Shown one piece after another: positions 1 to 6,147 of a stretch of 6,307 nt of DNA (its first letter is position 1; each line of letters begins with the position of its first letter). This DNA comes from an uncultured Eubacteriales bacterium (GTDB lineage Bacteria > Bacillota > Clostridia > Peptostreptococcales > Anaerovoracaceae): NCBI GenBank assembly GCA_902765035.1, contig CACWYF010000081.1:1-6307 (forward strand). The letters are read 5' to 3'. The notes beneath the pieces are model-generated. The model did not search any database and had not been told where the DNA came from. It saw nothing but the letters and a program-made list of their open reading frames with translations. Made by a program: the position numbers and the translations under genes.

Positions 1-168
1 AGGGTAGAGAATGCTATCAACGCATCCGGCGACACATGGGCGCATGTCAATCTCGGCCGCGCAAGAGCGGAAGTCCTCGCCAAGAGCGAGAAGAGCGAAG
101 CGGATTTTGTCCGCCTGCTGAAGGGTACTGACTACAAGGTCACGGGCACCGAGCAGGTCGCATTATAG
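1..168 (+). CDS. C-terminal end of an unrecognised protein (5' part outside window)
   Basis: Reading frame 1 is open from the first base to a TAG at 166-168 and gives the last 55 residues of a protein, beginning RVENAINASG and ending TGTEQVAL. I do not recognise the family. The tail is hydrophilic and probably helical in the middle, where it is rich in Ala, Glu and Lys (residues about 20-40: GRARAEVLAKSEKSEADFVR). It has no membrane segment, no cysteine and no metal motif. The gene is supported by its unbroken frame, by codon use like the genes downstream, and by the strong intrinsic terminator starting 30 bases after the stop, which marks it as the last gene of its transcript. Function and start cannot be given from this window. 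Confidence 0.7.
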   Translation, partial: RVENAINASGDTWAHVNLGRARAEVLAKSEKSEADFVRLLKGTDYKVTGTEQVAL

Positions 169-197
169 AGGCAGCATGAAGAACTGAATCGATACAG

Positions 198-238
198 AAT
201 GCTCCGGAAGGAACTGATCCCTGATCCGGAGCATTTTT
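198..238 (+). terminator. Intrinsic terminator of the upstream gene
   Basis: A perfect 11-bp inverted repeat, AATGCTCCGGA (198-208) and TCCGGAGCATT (225-235), encloses a 16-base loop and runs into five T residues (234-238). It lies 30 bases after the stop at 168 and about 135 bases before the next start codon, so it ends the upstream transcript and insulates the reductase cluster. The opposite strand lacks a comparable T-run, so it is probably one-directional. Confidence 0.9.
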
Positions 239-264
239 ATGTCTGCAGCACGGGAGTTTATGAT
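236..264 (+). promoter_or_regulatory. Candidate sigma-A promoter for the reductase-GTPase cluster
   Basis: TATGAT at 259-264 matches the -10 consensus in five of six positions. Seventeen bases upstream, TTTATG (236-241) is a poor -35 match and overlaps the T-run of the preceding terminator. Transcription would begin near 271 and leave a leader of about 100 bases. A second, weaker pair lies nearer the gene: TTGTAA (322-327) and TAATAA (345-350), also 17 bases apart. Some promoter is expected here because a strong terminator stands directly upstream. Which pair is used cannot be decided by eye. Confidence 0.35.
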
Positions 265-287
265 AAAATCATTCTGGAATTCTGTGC

Positions 288-303
288 AGTGCCGCAAGGC
301 GCT
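288..303 (+). other. Small GNRA-loop hairpin in the leader of the reductase gene
   Basis: AGTGCC (288-293) pairs with GGCGCT (298-303), including one G-U pair, around the loop GCAA, which is a GNRA tetraloop. It lies in the untranslated stretch before the start at 375. There is no T-run, so it is not a terminator. It may only be a stable leader fold, and I recognise no riboswitch. Confidence 0.35.
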
Positions 304-374
304 CACGTATGGGGGAAACAATTGTAAGACTGAAAGGGTATCAGTAATAAATAAGGACGGAAAAGGAGAGAACA

Positions 375-1262
375 ATGGACATTTATGATGTTGCAATAAT
401 CGGAACTGGTCCTGCGGGACTGTCCGCTGCTATCAACCTCAAGCTGCACAACAAGAGCTTTATATGGCTGGGAGCGAAGAACCTCAGCACCAAGGTCGAG
501 AAGTCCGAGAAGATCGCGAATTATCCGGGAATGGGATACATCTCCGGAAAGGATCTCATAGGCAAGTTCGAGGCTCATGCAGAGGAGATGGGTCTTGAGA
601 TCACAGAGCAGATGGTCACAGCCATCATGCCGATGGGCGACATGTTCATGCTTTCGGCAGGTTCGGATGTGTATCAGGCCAGGACCATCCTCCTGGCAAC
701 AGGAGCGGCTGCAGCTAAGGGATTTGAAGGCGAAGAAGAGATGCTCGGCCGCGGAGTCAGCTACTGCGCTACATGCGACGGCTTCCTCTATAAGGGCAAA
801 ACGATCGCAGTATTCTGCGGTGACGAGAGATTCGAGCACGAGGTTGATTACCTCGCTGAACTCGCGGACAAGGTGTACGTGGCATCCGGATATGCCGGCG
901 GAAAGTACGGCAGAAACGGCAGCGGAGCAGAAGGCGGGAACGCAGGTAAGATAGAGATGCTGCCAAAGCCTGTGAAGAAGATCAAAGGCGGGCTCAAGGC
1001 AGACGGAGTCATCCTCACAGACGACACTGAGGTGGCAGTTGACGGCATTTTCTGCCTCAGAAACTCGATCGCACCGACGACTCTTCTCAAGGATCTCGAA
1101 CTTGACGGAGCACATATTATCGTTGACAGAGCGATGAACACCAATATAAAGGGCGTTTTCGCTGCAGGAGACTGCACCGGAAGGCCTTATCAGATAGCCA
1201 AGTCCGTAGGAGAGGGCAATATAGCCGCTCATACGATCGTAGAGTACCTTGCTGAGAAATAG
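375..1262 (+). CDS. Thioredoxin reductase-like FAD flavoprotein, probably NADPH-independent (ferredoxin-dependent FFTR type)
   Basis: This 295-residue cytosolic flavoprotein should pass electrons through FAD to a redox-active cysteine pair and on to thioredoxin. Residues 10-15 (GTGPAG) are the FAD dinucleotide-binding loop. CATC at 131-134, followed by Asp135, is the thioredoxin reductase disulfide. GVFAAGDCTG (260-269) is the second FAD contact. The centre is unusual: where NADPH-dependent enzymes carry GxGxxA, this one reads AVFCGDERFEHE (145-156), and the HRR segment for the NADPH phosphate is replaced by a Gly-rich stretch (172-191). Loss of both motifs is typical of clostridial ferredoxin-dependent flavin thioredoxin reductases, whose length and N-terminal pattern also fit. 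Ferredoxin use is inferred. The start has AGGAG at 364-368, six bases upstream. The stop abuts the next start (TAGATG), so the two are probably co-transcribed. A common label would be trxB-like. Confidence 0.88.
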   Translation: MDIYDVAIIGTGPAGLSAAINLKLHNKSFIWLGAKNLSTKVEKSEKIANYPGMGYISGKDLIGKFEAHAEEMGLEITEQMVTAIMPMGDMFMLSAGSDVYQARTILLATGAAAAKGFEGEEEMLGRGVSYCATCDGFLYKGKTIAVFCGDERFEHEVDYLAELADKVYVASGYAGGKYGRNGSGAEGGNAGKIEMLPKPVKKIKGGLKADGVILTDDTEVAVDGIFCLRNSIAPTTLLKDLELDGAHIIVDRAMNTNIKGVFAAGDCTGRPYQIAKSVGEGNIAAHTIVEYLAEK

Positions 1263-1586
1263 ATGAGCAGAATGATACCCGGAAAACGCAAGCGTGAGAG
1301 AGACCTGAAAAAGCTCTCAATCCCGTCGGCGATCCGCTTCTTAGACAAGGAGAATTGCCTCAGGGAGGCCGACCGGATCCTGGCGGAGAGAAAGATAGAA
1401 GGCATGACCCGACAGAAGCTTGCCAGGGAGATATATTTCCATGCGGTCGTTTTCGATATCTGCATGAGAGCCGGCTGGTTCGGATACCTGATGAGACATG
1501 CCGACCCGATCGATCTGAACGACGGCGGTGACACTCCGTTCCGAAGGCTTTGCTTTGACCTGCTCTGGAAGCTAAGGCGCTCCTGA
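1263..1586 (+). CDS. Small basic protein of unknown function between the reductase and GTPase-NYN genes
   Basis: I do not recognise this 107-residue protein. Its first 20 residues are strongly basic (GKRKRERDLKK). A helical, charged middle follows (about 25-55), then a segment with several aromatic residues (AREIYFHAVVFDICMRAGWF, 54-73) and an acidic, Gly-rich patch, DPIDLNDGGDTPFRR (81-95), before a basic C-terminus. There is no signal peptide, clear membrane helix or catalytic motif. The ATG follows the reductase stop directly and has no good Shine-Dalgarno sequence, so translation is probably coupled to the reductase; Met4 (1272) is a possible alternative start. It ends 23 bases before the GTPase-NYN start. 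Codon use resembles that of both neighbours and the frame is intact, so I think it is real. The basic head would suit RNA or ribosome contact, but that is speculation. Confidence 0.75.
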   Translation: MSRMIPGKRKRERDLKKLSIPSAIRFLDKENCLREADRILAERKIEGMTRQKLAREIYFHAVVFDICMRAGWFGYLMRHADPIDLNDGGDTPFRRLCFDLLWKLRRS

Positions 1587-1609
1587 GAAAAGATAAATCG
1601 CAATAATAT

Positions 1610-4495
1610 ATGGCATATAAGGATGCGAAAAGAAGAATAACACTCGGAATACTTGCGCATGTCGATGCGGGAAAAACGACTCTGTCCGAGGCTATCCTGT
1701 ACAGAACGGGGGAGCTGCGGAAGATAGGGCGCGTCGATCACGGCGACGCTTTTCTTGATGACAGCGAGATAGAGCGGAACCGCGGGATCACTGTTTTCTC
1801 GAGGCAGGCCCTGTTCACGGCCGGCCCGGAAGGCAGGAAGACTGAATTCACACTTATCGACACTCCGGGACACGTCGACTTTGCGGCGGAGATGGAGCGC
1901 GCGCTGTCCGTGATCGACTACGCTCTTCTCGTAGTCAGCGGATCGGAGGGTGTGCAGGCGCATACGAGGACTTTGTACAGGCTGCTCCTTGACAGGGGCA
2001 TCCCTGTTTTCGTGTTCATAAATAAGATGGATATCGCGGTCAGGCAGAAGGAGGACATCCTCGCTGAGCTCGCGGATGAGCTTGGATGCGGGCCGGTGGA
2101 TTTCAGCGGAGTGCTTGAGGGCGTGGACTTCAGCGTGACGCCTGAGAGCGGAGATGCCTCCGAACGAAGAGGCAGTGATAGAGGTGGCAAGAAAGCTGCT
2201 GCCCTGGAGAAGTTTATAGATGACATAACCCTGCACTCACCTGAGCTTGCGGACATGGTGCTCGAAGGTGAGCTCGAAGGAGCTCCTGATGATGCGAGCA
2301 TAGCTGAGGCGATCAGAAGGTGCGAGATAGTGCCTTGTATATTTGGCTCGGCACTGAAGCTGGAAGGGATAGAAGACCTGCTCGAGACTCTCAGCAGGTT
2401 CACCATCATGCCTGAGTACAGCGGCGGGTTCGGTGCCAGGATATACAAGACGGCTGCCGGTGATGACGGGAGCAGGCTCGTATTCGCAAAGATAACAGGC
2501 GGAGCACTCAGGGCCAGGGATACGGTCTCCGTGCACCACCGGGTGCAGGGAAGAGAGCAGGAAGACAGCGAGACCAAGATCAACCAGATCAGGATATATT
2601 CGGGCAGCCGGTTCACTCCTGTGAATGAGGCTGAGGCCGGAACGGTATGTGCGCTGACAGGCCTGCCTGATGTGATGCCGGGAGACTCTCTGGGAGCTGA
2701 GATGCCTGCAGCGGATCCTGTAATCAGGCCTTTCATGGTGTACACGGTCAGCGGACCTGCCGGGATGGACCCGTACCTTGTGATGAAGGATCTGGAGAAA
2801 CTGGCTCAGGAGGATCCGTCACTCAGTGTGCGCAGGATACAGGAGACAGGCGAGATAGAAATAAGACTCATGGGGCAGGTCCAGCTGGAAGTCCTGACCG
2901 CCATGATAAAAGACAGGTACGGCTACGATGTTACATTCGGGAGCGGCAAGGTGCTGTACCTTGAGACGGTGACTGATGTATTCGAGGGCGTCGGGCACTT
3001 CGAGCCGCTGAGGCACTATGCTGAGGTGCACCTCATAGTTGAGCCGGGCGAACCGGGCAGCGGGGTAGTCATAAGCAGCATAACGCCTGAGGATGAGCTT
3101 GCCAGAAACTGGCAGCGGCTGATACTCACACACATAGATGAGAAAGAGCACAGAGGTACTCTGACAGGAGCCCCGGTCACTGATGTAAGGATAACTCTTG
3201 CAGCGGGCAGAGCCCATGACAAGCATACGAGCGGCGGGGACTTCCGCGAAGCGACATACAGGGCGGTCAGGAATGCTCTGATGCAGGCTCGCGCTGCGGG
3301 TGCGGCTGCTTTGCTTGAGCCGTGGAATGAGTACGAGATCGAGCTGCCGTCGCAGGCTGTAGGGCGTGCGATGACGGACATACAGCAGATGGGCGGAACG
3401 CAGGATTCTCTTGAGCAGGAAGGAGATACTTCAAGGATACGCGGGCGTGTGCCTGCATCTGAGATCGCAGGATACCAGCAGACACTGATATCCTATACAT
3501 CCGGTACGGGCAGGCTTACATGCACCCCTGCGGGGTACGCACCGTGCCATGATGCTGAGAGGATCATAGAGGAATCCGGATATGATCCTGAGAGAGACAC
3601 AGACAACCCTGCTGACTCGGTATTCGTGTCACACGGTGGCAGCGATTTCGTAAAGTGGGATGAAGTACCTGAACACATGCATATAGGAAGCGTGCTCAGG
3701 AGATACAGGAATGCGGGAAATGCTGGCGGCGCATATGACTACATCGCAGGAAATGCATACGCATCTTCTCAGGCAGGCGGCATGTACACAGATAACGCCT
3801 CAAACATGGACGGATACACCGGTTCTATACATGGAGGCAGGTCTGATTCAGAGGCCAGGAAGCGCCAGCTCGCTGCCGAGAAGGAGCTCCGCATGATATT
3901 CGAGCGGACCTACGGACCGTCTAAGGAACGTACAGGCAGGTCTGCAAGGGAGAACAGATTCGGCCCTGAATACGAAATGCCTGAGAAGACGGAAGAGCAG
4001 AAGGCTGCTGACGAACTCCGCAATCAGCAGATACGCGAGAAACATGAGAAGAAAAAGACTCAGTCTGCGCCGGAAGAGAGACCTGTCATCCTCATAGACG
4101 GCTACAATCTCATCCATGCAGACGAATACCTCACGGACCTTGCGAAGAAGGACATGGGCGGAGCGAGAGACCAGCTTTTGGAGAGGCTCTGCAATTATGC
4201 CGCATATACCGGGAGCGAGACAGTCGTCATATTTGACGCATACAACGTCAGCGGCGGCGAGGGATATGAAGAGGATCATCTCGGAGTCAGGGTGATTTTC
4301 ACCTCTGAGAATGAGCCTGCAGACATCCGCATCGGACTCATGACCAACGCGATGAAAAACCGCAGGATATATGTCGTCAGCTCGGACATGCTGGTCCAGC
4401 AGGATTCCTTCGAACACGGCGCGCTGAGGATATCCTCGCGCGAGTTCATGAGTATTCTGGCACAGACAGAAGAGGAGATACGGAACTCACTATAA
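1610..4495 (+). CDS. Tet(M)/EF-G-like ribosomal GTPase fused to a C-terminal YacP/Rae1-like NYN endoribonuclease domain
   Basis: This 961-residue protein combines a translation GTPase with a nuclease. The G domain is complete: AHVDAGKTT (16-24), RGIT (58-61), DTPGH (84-88, catalytic-type His88), NKMD (138-141), GSAL (246-249). Domains II (about 274-365), III (373-446), IV (447-575) and V (576-655) follow as in Tet(M), which is about 640 residues. A motif SHGGSDFVKW (674-683), a Gly/Ala/Tyr/Asn-rich linker (701-743) and a charged, probably helical stretch (745-822) lead to the NYN domain (about 824-950): ILIDGYNLI with Asp830, IFDAY with Asp876, SENEPAD with Glu902 and Asp905, SSD with Asp926. 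That order and spacing resemble Rae1 (YacP), the Bacillus endonuclease that cuts mRNA in the ribosomal A site. GTP-dependent ribosome docking plus mRNA cleavage is inferred. The domain IV tip differs from Tet(M), so tetracycline resistance is doubtful. The start fits the family, but the Shine-Dalgarno is weak. ATA and AGG codons are frequent. Confidence 0.93.
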   Translation: MAYKDAKRRITLGILAHVDAGKTTLSEAILYRTGELRKIGRVDHGDAFLDDSEIERNRGITVFSRQALFTAGPEGRKTEFTLIDTPGHVDFAAEMERALSVIDYALLVVSGSEGVQAHTRTLYRLLLDRGIPVFVFINKMDIAVRQKEDILAELADELGCGPVDFSGVLEGVDFSVTPESGDASERRGSDRGGKKAAALEKFIDDITLHSPELADMVLEGELEGAPDDASIAEAIRRCEIVPCIFGSALKLEGIEDLLETLSRFTIMPEYSGGFGARIYKTAAGDDGSRLVFAKITGGALRARDTVSVHHRVQGREQEDSETKINQIRIYSGSRFTPVNEAEAGTVCALTGLPDVMPGDSLGAEMPAADPVIRPFMVYTVSGPAGMDPYLVMKDLEKLAQEDPSLSVRRIQETGEIEIRLMGQVQLEVLTAMIKDRYGYDVTFGSGKVLYLETVTDVFEGVGHFEPLRHYAEVHLIVEPGEPGSGVVISSITPEDELARNWQRLILTHIDEKEHRGTLTGAPVTDVRITLAAGRAHDKHTSGGDFREATYRAVRNALMQARAAGAAALLEPWNEYEIELPSQAVGRAMTDIQQMGGTQDSLEQEGDTSRIRGRVPASEIAGYQQTLISYTSGTGRLTCTPAGYAPCHDAERIIEESGYDPERDTDNPADSVFVSHGGSDFVKWDEVPEHMHIGSVLRRYRNAGNAGGAYDYIAGNAYASSQAGGMYTDNASNMDGYTGSIHGGRSDSEARKRQLAAEKELRMIFERTYGPSKERTGRSARENRFGPEYEMPEKTEEQKAADELRNQQIREKHEKKKTQSAPEERPVILIDGYNLIHADEYLTDLAKKDMGGARDQLLERLCNYAAYTGSETVVIFDAYNVSGGEGYEEDHLGVRVIFTSENEPADIRIGLMTNAMKNRRIYVVSSDMLVQQDSFEHGALRISSREFMSILAQTEEEIRNSL

Positions 4496-4595
4496 CAGAC
4501 AATCAATTGTTATGGCTGCGTCTGAAAAGGAGAGATAAGAAGCGTAGTATAACAAACAGAAATAACTGCTGCTGACATTTAAAAAGGAGAGGGAG

Positions 4596-4799
4596 ATGAT
4601 TAAAAACAGATATGCTCAGATGGCAGCTTACGTTATAGCATTCATCGCTGTGTGGAACCTGTGCGAACTGATCGCAGGAACGTTCATTACGCATTCAGGG
4701 TATGTTTTCACATGGACCGACAACATCGCAAAGCCGCTGGGTCTGGCTGTGGTTATCGGCGTCATTATTTATTTACTGCCGGGGTCACGCAGCAAGTAG
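4596..4799 (+). CDS. Small two-helix membrane protein of unknown function
   Basis: A 67-residue protein with two probable transmembrane helices: about residues 9-28 (AAYVIAFIAVWNLCELIAG) and about 46-62 (KPLGLAVVIGVIIYLLP), joined by a short polar loop (THSGYVFTWTDN). A basic C-terminus (GSRSK) and basic residues at the N-terminus (IKNRY) suggest that both ends lie in the cytoplasm. There is no signal peptide or catalytic motif. A strong ribosome site, AGGAG at 4585-4589, lies six bases before the ATG and supports both the gene and this start. It begins 100 bases after the GTPase-NYN stop with no convincing terminator between, so it may be the tail of that transcript or have its own promoter. 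I cannot name a family. Confidence 0.7.
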   Translation: MIKNRYAQMAAYVIAFIAVWNLCELIAGTFITHSGYVFTWTDNIAKPLGLAVVIGVIIYLLPGSRSK

Positions 4800-4830
4800 C
4801 AGAAGTAAACATTTTGCCTGTTTATAGTGA

Positions 4831-4861
4831 CAAAACACCAATACCTTGCGATGTTGTTTTG
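4831..4861 (+). repeat. Weak AT-rich inverted repeat after the membrane-protein gene
   Basis: CAAAACACCA (4831-4840) pairs with TGTTGTTTTG (4852-4861) with one mismatch around an 11-base loop. It lies 31 bases after the stop at 4799 and before the gap promoter, where a terminator would be expected. The stem is AT-rich and the T residues are inside its 3' arm rather than after it, so termination would be inefficient at best. Confidence 0.3.
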
Positions 4862-4900
4862 AATTAAAACAAAATATTGACGAAAAATTATCGAAATCGA

Positions 4901-4929
4901 TTGAGATAATTATCAAATAGTGATAGAAT
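4901..4929 (+). promoter_or_regulatory. Sigma-A promoter of gap, with an overlapping palindrome
   Basis: TTGAGA (4901-4906) and TAGAAT (4924-4929) are near-consensus -35 and -10 boxes separated by exactly 17 bases, and TGA directly before the -10 makes it an extended -10 promoter. Transcription should start near 4936. The palindrome GATAATTATC (4905-4914) overlaps the -35 end and the spacer, and AATTATC at 4886-4892 forms an inverted repeat with GATAATT (4905-4911). A protein bound there would block polymerase, so this could be an operator. No regulator is identified. Confidence 0.75.
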
Positions 4930-4935
4930 GTCCGG

Positions 4936-5084
4936 GATTCAGGGTTTGGAAAAACGACTGAAATGTACAGGCCCGATGATGGCCGGAAGGCCTCATAACA
5001 GACAAGATAGTAAGGATCGCCTTGGGGTTCGGAAAAGGCAGAAGAAGGGACCGGGGATCCATAACGAAAGGAGAATAGATTAAT
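4936..5084 (+). promoter_or_regulatory. Structured 5' leader of the gap mRNA
   Basis: About 150 untranslated bases lie between the predicted transcript start and the gap ATG. Two folds can be drawn by eye. The first is ATGA-T-GGCC (4976-4984) against GGCCTCAT (4989-4996), an 8-bp stem with one bulged T and a GGAA loop of the GNRA type. The second is nested: GGATC (5014-5018) pairs with GATCC (5056-5060) and encloses GCCTT (5019-5023) with AAGGC (5035-5039). Neither is followed by a T-run. I match no known riboswitch. Such folds may stabilise an abundant mRNA. The ribosome site AAAGGAG (5067-5073) lies outside both. Confidence 0.45.
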
Positions 5085-6095
5085 ATGAAAGTTGCAATCA
5101 ATGGATTCGGACGTATCGGAAGACTTTCTTTCAGAAAGCTCTACAAGGAAGAGGATATCGAGATCGTTGCTATCAACGACCTGACAAGCCCTCACATGCT
5201 CGCATACCTTCTCAGAAATGACTCAGTACAGAAGAGATTCGACGCTGTAGTTGAAGAGGCTGAGAACGGAATCATGGTAGACGGAAAGTTCTTCCCTGTA
5301 TACGCTGAAGCAGATGCAAGCAAGCTCCCTTGGGGAGAACTCGGTATCGACGTAGTACTCGAGTGCACAGGTTTCTATACATCAAAGGCTAAGAGCCAGG
5401 CTCACATCGACGCCGGCGCTAAGAAGGTTCTCATTTCTGCTCCTGCAGGCAATGACCTCCCTACAATCGTTTACGGCGTAAACCACGAGACACTGACAGC
5501 TGAGGATACAATCGTTTCCGGCGCTTCCTGCACAACAAACTGCCTCGCTCCTATGGCTAAGGCACTTGCTGACTACAGAGAGCTCAGAACAGGATTCATG
5601 ACAACTATCCACGCTTACACTGGTGACCAGATGATCCTCGACGGACCACACAGAAAGGGTGACCTCAGAAGAGCAAGAGCCGGTGCCATCAACATCGTTC
5701 CTAACAGCACAGGCGCTGCTAAGGCTATCGGTCTGGTAATCCCTGAACTCGCAGGCAAGCTGATCGGATCCGCTCAGAGAGTACCTGTTCCATCAGGCTC
5801 CATCACAATCCTCGACGCTACACTCAAGGATATGACAGACACAGTTTCCGTAGAGGGCATCAACGAAGCAATGAAGGCTGCAGTTACTGAGTCCTATGGA
5901 TACACTGAGGAAGAGATCGTTTCCAGCGACGTTATCGGAATGAGCTATGGTTCACTCTTCGACGCTACACAGACTCTCGCTCAGCAGTGCGGAACACACA
6001 TCTTCGAGGTAAGAGTAGTTGCATGGTACGACAACGAGATGAGCTATGTAAGCCAGCTCTGCAGAACACTCAAGCACATGGGAACACTCATCTAG
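5085..6095 (+). CDS. gap: Glyceraldehyde-3-phosphate dehydrogenase, type I, NAD-dependent
   Basis: This cytosolic glycolytic enzyme oxidises and phosphorylates glyceraldehyde-3-phosphate to 1,3-bisphosphoglycerate while reducing NAD+, normally as a tetramer. Its 336 residues are a full family length. NGFGRIGR (6-13) is the NAD-binding loop, and Asp32 in AINDL favours NAD over [13 protein letters not shown] (145-153) carries the catalytic Cys149, and His176 in TTIHAYTG is its partner, both at the classical numbering. [12 protein letters not shown] (203-214), RVPVPSGS (232-239) and WYDNEMSY (314-321) complete the phosphate-site and C-terminal signatures. AAAGGAG at 5067-5073 sits 11 bases before the ATG. 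The gene has its own promoter, leader and terminator, so it is probably transcribed alone, without pgk or tpiA directly behind it. Ile is encoded by ATC or rarely ATT, and I find no ATA, a sign of high expression. Confidence 0.98.
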   Translation: MKVAINGFGRIGRLSFRKLYKEEDIEIVAINDLTSPHMLAYLLRNDSVQKRFDAVVEEAENGIMVDGKFFPVYAEADASKLPWGELGIDVVLECTGFYTSKAKSQAHIDAGAKKVLISAPAGNDLPTIVYGVNHETLTAEDTIVSGASCTTNCLAPMAKALADYRELRTGFMTTIHAYTGDQMILDGPHRKGDLRRARAGAINIVPNSTGAAKAIGLVIPELAGKLIGSAQRVPVPSGSITILDATLKDMTDTVSVEGINEAMKAAVTESYGYTEEEIVSSDVIGMSYGSLFDATQTLAQQCGTHIFEVRVVAWYDNEMSYVSQLCRTLKHMGTLI

Positions 6096-6125
6096 TTCCG
6101 GCTTAGAGTAGATACGCATTACACG

Positions 6126-6147
6126 CCCCGGCTCCGGCCGGGGTTTT
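6126..6147 (+). terminator. Intrinsic terminator of gap
   Basis: CCCCGGC (6126-6132) and GCCGGGG (6137-6143) form a perfect 7-bp GC stem around TCCG, a UNCG-type tetraloop closed by C-G, which makes it exceptionally stable. Four T residues follow (6144-6147). It begins 31 bases after the gap stop. The short T-run is cut off by what reads as the start of a group II intron, which may affect how well it terminates. Confidence 0.88.

Noticed and set aside
303..1232. 309-residue open frame on the minus strand
   Set aside because: It lies wholly antisense to the reductase gene, shows no recognisable motif, has Cys- and Ser-rich composition typical of antisense frames, and the + strand protein has clear FAD and CATC motifs.
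1229..2236. 335-residue open frame on the minus strand
   Set aside because: It runs antisense across the small gene and the GTPase G domain. The + strand carries the conserved G motifs, so this is a shadow frame.
1610..4495. Plain tetracycline ribosomal protection gene such as tet(M)
   Set aside because: The domain IV loop differs from Tet(M) and about 300 extra residues include an NYN nuclease. The similarity is to the wider GTPase family, not specifically to resistance proteins.
4492..4513. ATAACA/TGTTAT inverted repeat as a terminator of the GTPase-NYN gene
   Set aside because: Only six AT-rich pairs, it overlaps the stop codon and has no T-run.
4512..4538. Eight-codon open frame (ATG to TAA) as a leader peptide
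   Set aside because: No ribosome site before it and no attenuator structure after it. Such short frames arise by chance.
4877..4882. TTGACG as the gap -35 box
   Set aside because: No acceptable -10 box lies 16-18 bases downstream. TTGAGA/TAGAAT with exact 17-base spacing is much better.
4936..5084. Known riboswitch or T-box before gap
   Set aside because: I could match no conserved riboswitch core or T-box motif, and no terminator hairpin with a T-run is present in the leader.
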